Assembly: GCF_008805035.1 (NCBI RefSeq)
Contig: NZ_CP038018.1
Location: 1-64,000, forward strand
Direction of reading: 5' to 3'
DNA: 64,000 bases
Source: Eikenella exigua
Lineage (GTDB): Bacteria > Pseudomonadota > Gammaproteobacteria > Burkholderiales > Neisseriaceae
The translations under genes and the position numbers were made by a program. The notes beneath the pieces are model-generated. The model saw only the letters and a list, made by a program, of their open reading frames with translations, was not told the origin of the DNA and made no database searches. Numbering within the stretch: the stretch's first letter is position 1; the number at the start of each line of letters is the position of its first letter. Of the stretch, positions 43,181 through 52,009 are shown piece after piece.

Positions 43181-43972
43181 TTATCTACGACAAGGGGCGC
43201 GGCGTAGGTGGGAGTAGCGGCTGATAACGCTGCTGATGCCGGCGGCAGCGTTATCGTCTACGTTCATAAACGTTATCTGCATTTTGGATTCGCCCAATTC
43301 GGCAGATTGTTCGCCGCCGCTTGAGCCGGTGCGGATGATTTGCGGATTGAGGCCAGCTTGGCGGGCTCTGGCGGCGGTTTGCTCGGCCTGCTGTTCGCTG
43401 CTGAACGAACCGAGGCTCATACGGCCGCCGGCGACGCTGGCATTGCGGAAGCCCTGCGAGCGCACTTTGGCGGTGAATTCCTGCACGTCGCCTTCGATGG
43501 TTACGCTCACTTGGTAGCGTTCGCTGCCGCGCTGCGGACGGCCGGAATCGCGGCGGCGCTCCACCACGCGGGTGGCGGCGTGCGGCCAGCGGGCGAGCAG
43601 GCCTTTAATGCGGTGGTAGTCGTCTTCCGGCAACACGGCCACGGCGGTGCAGGCGGTGTTGGGCGCGCGGATACCGCTTTCGGGGGTGGGCTTGGACTGG
43701 GCTTCGCCGGCGGGTTTAGCCGGGGTGTTGGAACGGCCGGGGGCGGCAGGTGCGGTGCGGGGGCGGCCTGCGTCCACCGGCAGCACGGGTGTGGCCGTTT
43801 GCTGCGGTGCAGCGTGCTGGGCGGGCGCGGCGTGCACCACTACGGTGGTGGGCTGCGGCTGTTGCGGCTGCACAACGGGCGCGGGCTGCTGTTGTTGCGC
43901 CATACGCGTTACCAGCATCCCGCCGAAGACGATGATGTTTAATGCCACCAAAACAGCAAACAGCCACTTCAT
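43181..43972 (-). CDS. SPOR-domain cell-envelope protein
   Basis: A 263-residue inner-membrane protein: short cytoplasmic start, one transmembrane helix (about 3-24), a long Pro/Gln/Ala-rich periplasmic linker (about 27-105), and a SPOR-like domain (about 107-215). The SPOR region contains RYQVSVTIEGDVQEFTAKVR, QGFRNASVAGGRMSLGSFSS and QAEQTAARARQAGLNPQIIR. SPOR domains bind denuded glycan strands at division sites. The gene overlaps the end of birA-coaX by four bases and is the last of a coupled three-gene operon. The C-terminal 45 residues beyond the SPOR domain are not recognised. Confidence 0.85.
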   Translation of the reverse strand: MKWLFAVLVALNIIVFGGMLVTRMAQQQQPAPVVQPQQPQPTTVVVHAAPAQHAAPQQTATPVLPVDAGRPRTAPAAPGRSNTPAKPAGEAQSKPTPESGIRAPNTACTAVAVLPEDDYHRIKGLLARWPHAATRVVERRRDSGRPQRGSERYQVSVTIEGDVQEFTAKVRSQGFRNASVAGGRMSLGSFSSEQQAEQTAARARQAGLNPQIIRTGSSGGEQSAELGESKMQITFMNVDDNAAAGISSVISRYSHLRRAPCRR

Positions 43973-45699
43973 GTTTGTGCAGCCCAGTTGAGTAATCCGT
44001 GAAGCACGAGATTATCCACAATTTGAATGGGGTTGTCCAAAGCAAATTGTTCAGGTAGCCCTTGTTTTACTTTGGCAGCGCCGCCGCCGGTGATAATCAC
44101 GGCCACGGTTTGGCCAGGGTGTTTCTGCTGCAGGCGGGTGTGCATCAGCAAAACCGCGCCGCATATGGCATCGAGCATGCCGCCGGCTATGGCGTTGGCG
44201 GTGGTGGTGCCGAAGGGGTAGGCGCGGCCGGCGGGGCGATTGAGATTGGCGGTGTGTTGCGCCATCGCCTCTTTCATCAAGTTGAAGCCGGGCATGATGC
44301 TGCCGCCCAAGTAGTGATTGTTGGCGGTGAGGGCGTCGATGGTTACGGCGGTGCCGCAGCTCACCACCACGCAGGCGTGCTCGGTGAAAAGGCGGCTGCC
44401 GAGGATGTTGAACCAGCGGTCGGCACCGTGCTCGCTCACGCGGCGGTAGTGGTTACGGATGCCCAAAGCCTGCGGCATGGAGCTGAGCCATTCCGGCTCG
44501 CGGCCAAGTTGTTCGGCCACGGCTTGCTGTTTGGCTTCACCGCACACTGCCGAGCCGATGATGCGCACGTTTTCGCCGCCGTGCTGCTGCCAGCTGTGGG
44601 CAAGCGGCTCGAGATTCCAATAGGCCGCTTTGTCTGACGCCGTGATGCGGCTGTTTTCCACCCATGCCCATTTGAGCTTGCTGTTGCCGGCATCGAGCAG
44701 CAGCATTTTGCCCTGTTTATCATCGGACGCTGTGGCATTTTGATTGTGCAGCGGGCGCAGGCTGATTTCGCCGCTCACCACATGGTGCTCCGTGCCTTCG
44801 GCGTCGAGAATCCGCAGCGCACCGCCCTCATCCACGCCCAAGGCCGTGCCTTGCAGCAGGTTTTGCCCATCGCGCAGCAGGCGCACGGGCTGGTTTTGGT
44901 CGCGGTGGCAGGCATGGTAACCCGAGAGGAAGGGGGTGAGGCCTTCGCGGTCGAACTGCTCGAAAGTGCTCGCCAGCTCGGGCAGCAGGCGTTCGGTGAG
45001 ACGGCTCACGGCGATGTGGGGCGCGCTGCCCTGCACGGCTTCTGCATCGGCCACGGCCTTGGGCTGCACGAAATTGATGCCGATGCCGATCACGACAGCG
45101 GTTTGGCCGTTGTAGCGTACGGTTTCGGTGAGGATGCCGCCAAGCTTCTCACCGCCGATTACCAAATCGTTCGGCCATTTAATCTGCGCGGGCACACCCA
45201 AATCACGCAACACGCGGCAGCAGGCCAGCACAGCGGAGAGCGTGAGGCCGCCCAGTTCGGCGGGCGGGCGGGAAAAGCACCAGCCGGCGCTGAACATCAG
45301 GCATTCGCCGATGCGGCTCTGCCAGCTGCGCCCCTGGCGGCCGCGGCCTTGGGTTTGATCGTGTACAAACGCGATGCGGCGGTGGATAGGGCTGCCGGAT
45401 TTGGCTTGTGCGATGAGGTAGCTGTTGCTGGAAGGGTGCTCGTGCAGCAGTTCGGCCTGCCAGCCGGCGGCTGCAGCCTGCTGTTGCAAAATAGCGTTAT
45501 CCAAAATTGCCAAGGGTCGCACCAGCCGCCAGCGGCCGTCTTGCTGGCGCAGCAAGCCGCGGATGTGCGGCGGCACTTGCTGCCAGAGCGCGTTGAGCTG
45601 CGGCGGCTTGCGGCCGATGCGGCGCGCCAACTCGGTAACGTGGTGCGGCCGGCCGTCTGCCAAGGCGGCCAGCAGCTGCCAGTGTACGGCCTGCATCAT
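43969..45699 (-). CDS. birA-coaX: Bifunctional biotin-protein ligase / type III pantothenate kinase
   Basis: A 576-residue fusion of two coenzyme enzymes. Residues about 1-65 form a winged-helix region as in BirA repressors ([20 protein letters not shown]). The ligase domain follows with [13 protein letters not shown] (biotinoyl-AMP loop), [18 protein letters not shown] and GIGINF. From about 325 the type III pantothenate kinase starts with [14 protein letters not shown], and includes [24 protein letters not shown] and [15 protein letters not shown]. The fusion is known in Neisseriaceae. It overlaps the upstream rfaE2 and downstream SPOR genes by four bases each, so the three are translationally coupled. 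Confidence 0.96.
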   Translation of the reverse strand: MMQAVHWQLLAALADGRPHHVTELARRIGRKPPQLNALWQQVPPHIRGLLRQQDGRWRLVRPLAILDNAILQQQAAAAGWQAELLHEHPSSNSYLIAQAKSGSPIHRRIAFVHDQTQGRGRQGRSWQSRIGECLMFSAGWCFSRPPAELGGLTLSAVLACCRVLRDLGVPAQIKWPNDLVIGGEKLGGILTETVRYNGQTAVVIGIGINFVQPKAVADAEAVQGSAPHIAVSRLTERLLPELASTFEQFDREGLTPFLSGYHACHRDQNQPVRLLRDGQNLLQGTALGVDEGGALRILDAEGTEHHVVSGEISLRPLHNQNATASDDKQGKMLLLDAGNSKLKWAWVENSRITASDKAAYWNLEPLAHSWQQHGGENVRIIGSAVCGEAKQQAVAEQLGREPEWLSSMPQALGIRNHYRRVSEHGADRWFNILGSRLFTEHACVVVSCGTAVTIDALTANNHYLGGSIMPGFNLMKEAMAQHTANLNRPAGRAYPFGTTTANAIAGGMLDAICGAVLLMHTRLQQKHPGQTVAVIITGGGAAKVKQGLPEQFALDNPIQIVDNLVLHGLLNWAAQT

Positions 45700-46199
45700 G
45701 AGCCTTGCTCCGCGGCACGGATTTTGGCCAGGGTTTGGGTGGTGGAGGTTTGGTGCAGGAAGGGGATGGAATACACTTTGCCGCCGCGCGCCAGGGTTTC
45801 GGCGGCACCGACGATGTTTTCAGGTAGCCAGTCGCCGCCTTTCACCAAGATATCGGGGCGCACCAATTCGATGAGTTCGGCCGGGGTGTCGCTGTTGAAC
45901 CAGGTAACCAAATCCACGCTCGCCAGCGAGGCGGCCACGGCGGCGCGGTTGGCCAGCGGGTTGATGGGGCGGTCGCTGCCTTTGCCCAGCCGGCGCACGG
46001 AAGCGTCGGTATTGAGCGCGAGCACCATCGCCGCGCCAAGCGCGCGGGCTTGGGCGAGGTAGGTAACGTGGCCGCGGTGCAGGATGTCGAAGCAGCCGTT
46101 GGTGAACACCAATGGGCGCGGCAGCCCGGCCAATTTCCCGGCCAGTGCCTCGGGCGGGCAGATTTTGCGTTCGAAATCGGGGGTGGGCCAGGCAGTCAT
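45696..46199 (-). CDS. rfaE2: D-glycero-beta-D-manno-heptose 1-phosphate adenylyltransferase
   Basis: It makes ADP-heptose precursor for the lipooligosaccharide inner core. From [12 protein letters not shown] (46199) the product is 167 residues, the size of stand-alone RfaE2, lacking the kinase half found in fused HldE. Motifs: [18 protein letters not shown] with the HxGH nucleotidyl-transfer signature, [16 protein letters not shown], and ILVKGGDW. An upstream in-frame ATG (46238) would add 13 residues without homology. It is the first gene of the operon with birA-coaX. A DUS-like copy near 45816 lies inside the gene. Confidence 0.93.
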   Translation of the reverse strand: MTAWPTPDFERKICPPEALAGKLAGLPRPLVFTNGCFDILHRGHVTYLAQARALGAAMVLALNTDASVRRLGKGSDRPINPLANRAAVAASLASVDLVTWFNSDTPAELIELVRPDILVKGGDWLPENIVGAAETLARGGKVYSIPFLHQTSTTQTLAKIRAAEQGS

Positions 46200-46296
46200 G
46201 GCAGCTCTTCCAAGATAATAAAGTGCGGATGATACCATTTCTGCGCCGCCGCTTGGTGTTGGGCGGGCGGGAATTGCCGTATAATCTGCAGGCTGT

Positions 46297-46340
46297 TTTC
46301 AGGTAGCCTCAAACGGCGTTTCCCAAAAGGCTACCTGAAA
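46297..46340. repeat. Inverted DUS pair upstream of ftsE
   Basis: TTTCAGGTAGCCT (46297-46309) and AGGCTACCTGAAA (46328-46340) between the divergent rfaE2 and ftsE genes. A TATAAT at 46280-46285 just before it could be the -10 of an ftsE promoter, which would put the hairpin in the ftsE leader. Confidence 0.5.
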
Positions 46341-46364
46341 CCCATTCACTCCAAACCTCACATC

Positions 46365-47018
46365 ATGATCCGTTTCGAACAAGTTTCCAAAACCTATCCC
46401 GGCGGTTTTCACGCCCTGCAAAACGTCAGCTTCAAAATCAGCAAGGGCGAGATGATTTTCGTGGCCGGGCATTCCGGCGCGGGCAAATCCACCGTACTCA
46501 AGCTGATTGCCGGCATCACTAAGCCCACCTCCGGCAAAGTGTGGATGAACAACCAAGACCTCGGCACGCTCAACGACAGCCGCCTGGGCTATCTGCGCCA
46601 ACACATCGGCCTGGTGTTTCAAGACCACAAAATCCTGTTCGACCGCAACGTGCTGCAAAACGTATTGCTGCCGCTGCGCATCATCGGCTACGACCGCGCA
46701 ACTGCCGAAAAACGCGCCCGCATCGCCATTGAAAAAGTGGGTTTGGGCGGGCGTGAAACGGCCGATCCGATTACCCTGTCCGGCGGCGAGCAGCAGCGCC
46801 TGTGCATTGCCCGCGCCGTGGTTCACCAGCCCGGCCTCCTGATTGCCGACGAGCCCTCCGCCAACCTCGACCGCGCCTACGCGCTCGATATTATGGAGCT
46901 CTTCAAAACCTTCCACGAAGCCGGCACCACCGTCATCGTGGCCGCCCACGACGAAACCCTGATGGCCGACTACGGCCACCGCATTTTGCGTTTGCAGGAA
47001 GGCAGGTTTGCCGCATGA
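46365..47018 (+). CDS. ftsE: Cell-division ATP-binding protein FtsE
   Basis: ABC-type ATPase that with FtsX controls septal peptidoglycan hydrolases. The 217-residue protein begins MIRFEQVSKTYPGGFHALQN. It has Walker A GHSGAGKST (about 36-44), the Q-loop VFQDHKIL, the ABC signature LSGGEQQR and Walker B LLIADEPSANLD. It overlaps ftsX by four bases (ATGA). Confidence 0.97.
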   Translation: MIRFEQVSKTYPGGFHALQNVSFKISKGEMIFVAGHSGAGKSTVLKLIAGITKPTSGKVWMNNQDLGTLNDSRLGYLRQHIGLVFQDHKILFDRNVLQNVLLPLRIIGYDRATAEKRARIAIEKVGLGGRETADPITLSGGEQQRLCIARAVVHQPGLLIADEPSANLDRAYALDIMELFKTFHEAGTTVIVAAHDETLMADYGHRILRLQEGRFAA

Positions 47019-47932
47019 AACACTATCTCTCACTGCATCTGGAAGCCGCCTGCCAGGCCTTTGCCCGCCTCGTGCGCCAGCCCTTGGGCACATTGATGGT
47101 GCTGCTGATGCTGGCCGCCGCTATGACCTTGCCGCTGATGCTCTATTTGGGCGTGCAAAGCAGCGCCGAAGTGCTCGGTCGGCTCAACCAAGCCCCGCAG
47201 ATGACAATCTACCTCACGCTCGAAGCCGCCGAGGCCGACATCGCCGCCATCCGCGCCAAGCTGGCGGAAGACAGCCGCATCGAAAAAGCCGAATACGTGA
47301 GCAAACAGCAGGGCATGGCCGAGCTGCAGCAGGCGTTTCAGGGGCAGGATTTGGTGTCGATGCTCGATGCCAACCCGCTGCCCGATGCCTTCGTGATCAC
47401 GCCCAAAGACGGCGCCACCCCCGAAGAGCAAACCGCCCTGCGGGCCGATTTGGCCGCGCTGCCCAAGGCCGAGAGCGTGCAGATGGATGCCGAATGGATG
47501 CAAACCCTGTTCCAAATCAACGAATTCGTGCATCAGGTGTTCCGCTTCTTAGTGATCACGCTGGGCGCGGCGCTGGTGTTGGTGGCGTATAACACCAGCC
47601 GCCTGCAAATTCTCAGCCGGCGCGAAGAAATAGAAATCACCAAGCTGTTGGGCGCGCCCGCTTCCTTCATCCGCCGCCCCTTCCTCTATCAGGCCTTATG
47701 GCAGGGCGTGCTGTCTTCCGCCTTGAGCCTGGTGCTGTGCAGCTGGCTGATGCGCAGTACCCGCCCGCTGGTAGACCGAATTTTCAGCCCCTACGGCCTG
47801 AACTTAGACTGGCGCTTCTTCCACGGCTGGGAAATGGCCGTGATTATCGCCGTGGTGTGCGGCCTGGGCATGGCCGGCGCCTGGCTGGCCGGCAGCCGGC
47901 ATTTGCAAGAATTCAAAGCCAAGAGCCATTAA
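47015..47932 (+). CDS. ftsX: Cell-division membrane protein FtsX
   Basis: Membrane partner of FtsE. The ATG at 47015 overlaps the ftsE stop. The 305-residue product has a first membrane helix (about 20-43), a periplasmic domain (about 45-170, TIYLTLEAAEADIAAIRAKL and following), and three C-terminal helices. It contains the conserved cytoplasmic loop SRREEIEITKLLGAPASFIR and ends in AGAWLAGSRHLQEFK. The open frame extends upstream within ftsE but only by chance. Confidence 0.96.
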   Translation: MKHYLSLHLEAACQAFARLVRQPLGTLMVLLMLAAAMTLPLMLYLGVQSSAEVLGRLNQAPQMTIYLTLEAAEADIAAIRAKLAEDSRIEKAEYVSKQQGMAELQQAFQGQDLVSMLDANPLPDAFVITPKDGATPEEQTALRADLAALPKAESVQMDAEWMQTLFQINEFVHQVFRFLVITLGAALVLVAYNTSRLQILSRREEIEITKLLGAPASFIRRPFLYQALWQGVLSSALSLVLCSWLMRSTRPLVDRIFSPYGLNLDWRFFHGWEMAVIIAVVCGLGMAGAWLAGSRHLQEFKAKSH

Positions 47933-47966
47933 TAGCCACAGGCTAGCTGAAAGCTCTAAAAACATT

Positions 47967-48008
47967 TTTCAGGTAGCCTGATGCCATACCGATAAAGGCT
48001 ACCTGAAA
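47967..48008 (+). terminator. Inverted DUS pair after ftsX
   Basis: TTTCAGGTAGCCT (47967-47979) and AGGCTACCTGAAA (47996-48008), with a degenerate third copy (AGGCTAGCTGAAA) at about 47940. Long loop, no T-run. Confidence 0.5.
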
Positions 48009-48071
48009 AGGTGGCCGCAGTTTTTCGCACATCCGCTGCCGACTCTGGCCGGAGCAACAAAAAGGAAGCCC

Positions 48072-50099
48072 ATGTTCACACGCAAACCCCAACACACGCT
48101 ACCTGAAACCATCAGCCGCGCCGCCGCCGAAGGCAATGCGCTGCGCGTGTTGCAGACAGTGGCGACTTGGCTGCGGCAGGGCAGCGCGGCGGGTGCGCCG
48201 GTGCGTTTAGGCATCTTGTGCCGCCATTTGCGGCAAGAGGGCGGCGAAGGCAAAACCATCGCCACCCTGTTATGCCGCTGGCTCTCCAGCGTGCGCGTGT
48301 ATCCCACCCTGATCACCATCGGCATCTTCTCCCGCTCCGGCTTCGGCCACGAATTCCGCCACCGCCTCTACGAGCACATCAATCCCGCCTACAAAGACTG
48401 CAACGACCTGCGCGACGTGCTCGCGCTGCTGTTTTGCGGCAGCAACGACGGCGAATGGCTCGCCGCCATCCCGCTTTCCGCCTGGCTGCGCCTCCTCAGC
48501 ACCATCCAACGGCAAACCGAGCCCGCCGTTCGCGAAATGTGCGGCCGCCACCTGCGCGACGAAAGCCTGTATGCCGTGGAAATGCTCTCCATATGGGTGG
48601 CCGCCGAAGACCTCGATCACGACCTCATCCGCCTCGAGCCCAGGCTGCTGGATGTGGATTCGCCCTTCGTTGGCCTCATGCGCGAAGTGTCCGACTGGCT
48701 CGACTTCCAACGCAGCCGCCAGCCCGGCTCCCGCACCACCTACGATGCCGGCCATTTAAACGTGATGCTGGCGCAATGCCGCACCCTCATCGACCGCCTG
48801 CAACGCAAAGGCACCGGCGCTGGCGCCGGCTCTTCCATGGCCGTGGCGCACCTGTTGCAACGCCTCCAGCAAACCCTCACCCGCATGGAACGGCTCATGG
48901 CGCTGTTTGCCGCGCGCACCCGCACCCAAAGCCTGTTGCGCACCCTGCTCCTGGCCAACGAAATCGCCGTGGCCGTGGTGGCGCAGCGGCGTATCATGCC
49001 CTTGTGGCGCAGCAACGTGAAAATGCTCGCCCGCAGCATCAGCCAAAACTCCAGCCGCCACGGCGAACACTACATCACCCGCAACCGCAGCGAATACTGG
49101 GGCATGCTGCGCTCTGCAGCCGGCGGCGGCATGCTCATCGCCCTGATGGCGCTGCTCAAAATCCACATCGGCAGCCTGCCCGGCGGCCACCTCTACCACG
49201 CCGTGCTCGCCAGCCTCAACTACGGCATCGGCTTCGTGCTCATCCACATGCTGCACTTCACCGTGGCTACCAAACAGCCCGCCATGACCGCTGCCCGCTT
49301 CGCCCAAGCCGTGGAACGCAGCAGCAGCGGCCGCGCTGTGAACCAGAAGCTCGCCCAGTTATTGATTGACGTAATCCGCTCGCAGGGCGTGGCCGTGTTT
49401 GGCAACGTCATCGTGTCTGTGCTGCTTGCCGTTTTCATCAGCCACGCCTTCGCCCACCATTTCGGCAGCCCCCTGCTGGATACGACCACTACTGCCTACC
49501 AGCTCAAATCCCTCGCCGTGTTCAGCACCCCCGCGCTCTTGTTTGCCGCCATCGCCGGCGTGTGGCTGTTTTGCTCCGGCATCATAGCCGGCTTCTTCGA
49601 CAACCGCGCCGACTACCTCAACCTCAAACTGCGCCTACGCGAACACCCCCTGCTCAAACGCATCCTGCCCGCCGCCTGGCGGCAGCGTTTGGCCGACTAC
49701 ATCCACAACCACTACGGCGCTATCATGGGCAACTTCTGCTTCGGCTGGCTCCTCGGCATGACCGGTTACCTCGGCCACCTCACCGGCCTGCCGCTCGACA
49801 TCCGCCACGTTGCCTTCTCCTCCGCCAACCTGGGCTACGCCGCCGTGAGCGGCGACATCGGCTTCCTCTCCTTCGCCGCCCATTTATTGATGGTGCTGCT
49901 CATCGGCGCAGTGAACCTGCTGGTGAGCTTCTCCATCACCCTATGGGTGGCCCTACGCTCGCGCGACGCCGTGCTGGACAACCCGCTGCAAATCATCGGC
50001 AGCACCATCTCGCTGGTGAAACAAAAACCCAAAAGCCTGTTCTTCCCGCCGAGCGACACGCCCGAAGCCGAGAAAAAGCCCGCTGCGCCGAGCAAATAG
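48072..50099 (+). CDS. COG4389 membrane protein (annotated elsewhere as site-specific recombinase Gcr)
   Basis: A 675-residue protein of the family named Gcr, 'site-specific recombinase', in Neisseria. The first 330 residues are soluble and helical (Leu/Arg-rich). From about 355 on there are six or so membrane segments, e.g. AAGGGMLIALMALLKIHIG, GIGFVLIHMLHFTV, VAVFGNVIVSVLLAVFISHA and the LLIGAVNLLVSFSITLWVAL region. No tyrosine- or serine-recombinase catalytic motif is seen, so the recombinase label looks doubtful. A mutated DUS near 48100 lies in frame. It follows ftsEX but is separated by a hairpin. Confidence 0.8.
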   Translation: MFTRKPQHTLPETISRAAAEGNALRVLQTVATWLRQGSAAGAPVRLGILCRHLRQEGGEGKTIATLLCRWLSSVRVYPTLITIGIFSRSGFGHEFRHRLYEHINPAYKDCNDLRDVLALLFCGSNDGEWLAAIPLSAWLRLLSTIQRQTEPAVREMCGRHLRDESLYAVEMLSIWVAAEDLDHDLIRLEPRLLDVDSPFVGLMREVSDWLDFQRSRQPGSRTTYDAGHLNVMLAQCRTLIDRLQRKGTGAGAGSSMAVAHLLQRLQQTLTRMERLMALFAARTRTQSLLRTLLLANEIAVAVVAQRRIMPLWRSNVKMLARSISQNSSRHGEHYITRNRSEYWGMLRSAAGGGMLIALMALLKIHIGSLPGGHLYHAVLASLNYGIGFVLIHMLHFTVATKQPAMTAARFAQAVERSSSGRAVNQKLAQLLIDVIRSQGVAVFGNVIVSVLLAVFISHAFAHHFGSPLLDTTTTAYQLKSLAVFSTPALLFAAIAGVWLFCSGIIAGFFDNRADYLNLKLRLREHPLLKRILPAAWRQRLADYIHNHYGAIMGNFCFGWLLGMTGYLGHLTGLPLDIRHVAFSSANLGYAAVSGDIGFLSFAAHLLMVLLIGAVNLLVSFSITLWVALRSRDAVLDNPLQIIGSTISLVKQKPKSLFFPPSDTPEAEKKPAAPSK

Positions 50100-50117
50100 C
50101 GGCATAGCGGGCAGGGA

Positions 50118-50262
50118 AAGGCTACCTGAAAAAGGTTTGGGCGAAGCAGCAGCTCGGATTCTTGAACCCGGCATTTCAGGTATGACGGCAACAGGTTGCA
50201 ATCATGGCAGCGTTGCAGGGTTTGTCGGATACCGGTATTCGACCTATGCTTACTGCCGAGAG
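50118..50262 (+). repeat. Direct repeat, copy 1 (left of the VOC gene)
   Basis: About 145 bases beginning with a DUS (AAAGGCTACCTGAAAAAGG), then GTTTGGGCGAAGCAGC, GGATTCTTGAACCCGGCATT, ATGGCAGCGTTGCAGGGTTT, GTCGGATACC, and ending GCTTACTGCCG. A second copy in the same orientation is at 50797-50938. They differ by scattered substitutions and small gaps. Confidence 0.85.
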
Positions 50263-50267
50263 AAAAA

Positions 50268-50294
50268 AGGCTACCTGAAAATTTCAGGTAGCCT
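50268..50294 (-). terminator. Inverted-DUS terminator after the VOC gene
   Basis: AGGCTACCTGAAA (50268-50280) and TTTCAGGTAGCCT (50282-50294) pair around one base, 15 bases past the stop on the minus strand, leading into TTTTTTCTC. Confidence 0.75.
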
Positions 50295-50309
50295 CTCTCT
50301 CCGCCGAAT

Positions 50310-50708
50310 CTATTCGTTCCAAGCCATTGCTTCGATTTTGTGCCCGTCCAAATCGCGCACGAAGCAGCCATAGTAGGCGTCGCCGTAGTGCGGGCGTTTG
50401 CCGGGCGCGCCGTCTGGCTTCGCGCCATGGGTGAGGGCGGCGGCGTAGAAGGCGTCCACTTGTGCGTTGTTTTCTGCCAAAAAGGCGATGTGCACGCCGT
50501 TGGCGGTTTGCGCGGGCTGCCCGTCGTGCGGCGCCTGAATCCAGAATTCAGGGAAAGCGCGACCATAGGCGATGGCGCGGTGTTCGCTCAAATCCAGCAC
50601 GCGGCGGATGCCCATCGGGGCGAGTACGGCATCATAAAAGGCGGCGGCCTGCTCGAATTGATTCGTGCCGAGGGAAACATGCGACAGGGCTTTTTGCAGT
50701 TGGACCAT
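50310..50708 (-). CDS. VOC-family (glyoxalase/bleomycin-resistance-like) protein
   Basis: A 132-residue protein of the vicinal-oxygen-chelate fold with two beta-alpha-beta-beta-beta units: LSHVSLGTNQFEQAAAFYDA at the start and VHIAFLAENNAQVDAFYAAA in the second half. The end YYGCFVRDLDGHKIEAMAWN is the typical last strand pair. Metal-ligand candidates are the first His, the His of VHIAF and the Glu of IEAM. Function ranges from detoxification to isomerase or dioxygenase and cannot be fixed. It is bounded by direct repeats on both sides. Confidence 0.88.
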   Translation of the reverse strand: MVQLQKALSHVSLGTNQFEQAAAFYDAVLAPMGIRRVLDLSEHRAIAYGRAFPEFWIQAPHDGQPAQTANGVHIAFLAENNAQVDAFYAAALTHGAKPDGAPGKRPHYGDAYYGCFVRDLDGHKIEAMAWNE

Positions 50709-50796
50709 GGTAAACTCCTTTTGCGATGGGGAAACTATTCAATAATTTTAATTGATTGGGAAGGGTGGATTCAAGAATCTGGCCTGCACTCAAGTA

Positions 50797-50938
50797 AAGG
50801 CTACCTGAAAAAGGTTTGGGCGAAGCAGCCGCAGATCGGATTCTTGAACCCGACATTTCAGGCATGACGATAACGGGTAATAATGGCAGCGTTGCAGGTT
50901 TTGTCGGATACCAGTATCCGGGCTACGCTTACTGCCGC
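50797..50938 (+). repeat. Direct repeat, copy 2 (right of the VOC gene)
   Basis: Second copy of the repeat at 50118-50262: DUS, GGTTTGGGCGAAGCAGC, GGATTCTTGAACCCGACATT, ATGGCAGCGTTGCAGGTTTT, GTCGGATACC, GCTTACTGCCG. It fills most of the gap before the next gene. Confidence 0.85.
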
Positions 50939-50969
50939 ATAATTTTCAGGTAGCCTGCAAGGAAAAGAA

Positions 50970-51374
50970 ATGCTTGAAGAAATCAAATCAGATAACCACC
51001 ACCCCGCCTCCAAACCGCCGTATTCGTGGCGGGTGCTGATTATTTACAGCCTGTTCGGCCCGCCCTTGGGCGCGGTGTTGTTGCTGATCGGCCTGTCCGA
51101 CCCCAATTCGCAGCAGGCTTTCCGGCTGATTCCTATTGCCACTCTATTCAGCTACCCGGTAGGCGGCATTCCCGCCTTCCTCACCGGCCTCTTGTCTATG
51201 CTGCTGCGCCTGAAGCGCAACCTGCCCAGCATCGCCGCCATGACAGCTGTGGGAGCGCTGCTATCGGGCATTTGGTGGCTGGTGATGGATATGTTCGGCG
51301 GATTCGCCTTTACTGCCTGCGGCGCGGCAGCGGCTTTCGTGTTATCAGTATTCCTGCCCAAGCCGTCAAAATAA
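50970..51374 (+). CDS. Small uncharacterised membrane protein
   Basis: A 134-residue protein with four predicted membrane helices: about 25-45 (RVLIIYSLFGPPLGAVLLLI), 54-77, 86-108 and 110-130. A Pro-rich, hydrophilic start of about 20 residues precedes them. No family recognised. The ATG follows AAGGAAAAGAA. It lies between the direct repeat and an EVE-domain gene, and ends at a DUS pair. Confidence 0.65.
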   Translation: MLEEIKSDNHHPASKPPYSWRVLIIYSLFGPPLGAVLLLIGLSDPNSQQAFRLIPIATLFSYPVGGIPAFLTGLLSMLLRLKRNLPSIAAMTAVGALLSGIWWLVMDMFGGFAFTACGAAAAFVLSVFLPKPSK

Positions 51375-51376
51375 AT

Positions 51377-51416
51377 TTTCAGGTAGCCTTCTGCCCGCCG
51401 ATGAGGCTACCTGAAA
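51377..51416 (+). terminator. Inverted DUS pair between the membrane protein and EVE genes
   Basis: TTTCAGGTAGCCT (51377-51389) and AGGCTACCTGAAA (51404-51416), starting two bases after the stop codon. Confidence 0.6.
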
Positions 51417-51437
51417 CCCTTCTGAAAAAGGACACCC

Positions 51438-51887
51438 ATGAAATACTGGATCGGCACGGTTTCCAAAGAGCACGTCCTGCGCGGCGTGGCAGGTGGCTTT
51501 TGCCAAGTGTGCCACGGCAAAGCCGCGCCGCTCAACCGTATGCAACGCGGCGACTGGCTGCTCTACTACAGCCCGAAAATCCGCTTAGACGGCCACGACA
51601 AACTGCAAGCCTTCACCGCTCTCGGGCAGATTACCGACGACCAGGCCTACCCGTTTCAGATGAGCGCAAGCTTTATCCCCTTCCGCCGCAACGTGGCCTA
51701 TGCCGAAATCCGGCGCGAATGCCCGATTGCCGTTATCCGCACTCATCCGGAATGGAAAAAATATGCCGCCCGGCTGCGCTACGGCCATTTTGAAATCAGC
51801 GAAGACTTCTTCACCTTTGTGCGCACTTATATGCTGGCGCAGCCCGAAACCCCCGAAACCAACACCCGGCAGGAAAGCCTGTTTTAG
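51438..51887 (+). CDS. EVE-domain protein (UPF0310 type)
   Basis: A 149-residue PUA-like EVE-domain protein. It starts MKYWIGTVSKEHVLRGVAGG, a typical EVE opening. It has the RMQRGDWLLYYSPKIRLDG segment that forms the binding pocket wall, then QAFTALGQITDDQAYPF. The C-terminal part ends GHFEISEDFFTFVRTYML. EVE domains recognise modified bases in DNA or RNA and occur both alone and in restriction systems. Nothing in the neighbourhood suggests a restriction system here. AAAAAGGA precedes the ATG. Confidence 0.88.
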   Translation: MKYWIGTVSKEHVLRGVAGGFCQVCHGKAAPLNRMQRGDWLLYYSPKIRLDGHDKLQAFTALGQITDDQAYPFQMSASFIPFRRNVAYAEIRRECPIAVIRTHPEWKKYAARLRYGHFEISEDFFTFVRTYMLAQPETPETNTRQESLF

Positions 51888-51936
51888 CTGGCAGCCATGC
51901 CGAATCTGCCCCTCCATTCTTAATCTACTCAATCTA

Positions 51937-51963
51937 AGGCTACCTGAAAGCTTCAGGTAGCCT
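51937..51963 (+). terminator. Inverted-DUS hairpin between the EVE gene and glnE
   Basis: AGGCTACCTGAAAG and CTTCAGGTAGCCT abut with almost no loop. A TATAAT (51963-51968) just after it could serve as -10 for glnE. Confidence 0.6.
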
Positions 51964-52009
51964 ATAATCTGCCCGTTTGATTTATACCCTCCGCACACAA
52001 GGAATCCCC

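Noticed and set aside
44740..46062. 440-codon plus-strand frame opposite birA-coaX and rfaE2
   Set aside because: Antisense to clearly functional enzymes with all motifs intact; composition is Ala/Gly/Gln-rich without any family signature.
49835..50566. Minus-strand frame spanning the end of the COG4389 gene and the VOC gene
   Set aside because: It crosses a real gene on the opposite strand, the direct repeat and the DUS hairpin; it begins within the VOC gene in a different frame.
50118..50938. Insertion sequence bounded by the 145-base repeats
   Set aside because: The enclosed gene is a VOC protein, not a transposase, and the repeats lack terminal inverted repeats.
51438..51887. Modification-dependent defence system around the EVE-domain gene
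   Set aside because: No nuclease, McrBC-like GTPase or methyltransferase is adjacent; neighbours are a small membrane protein and glnE.
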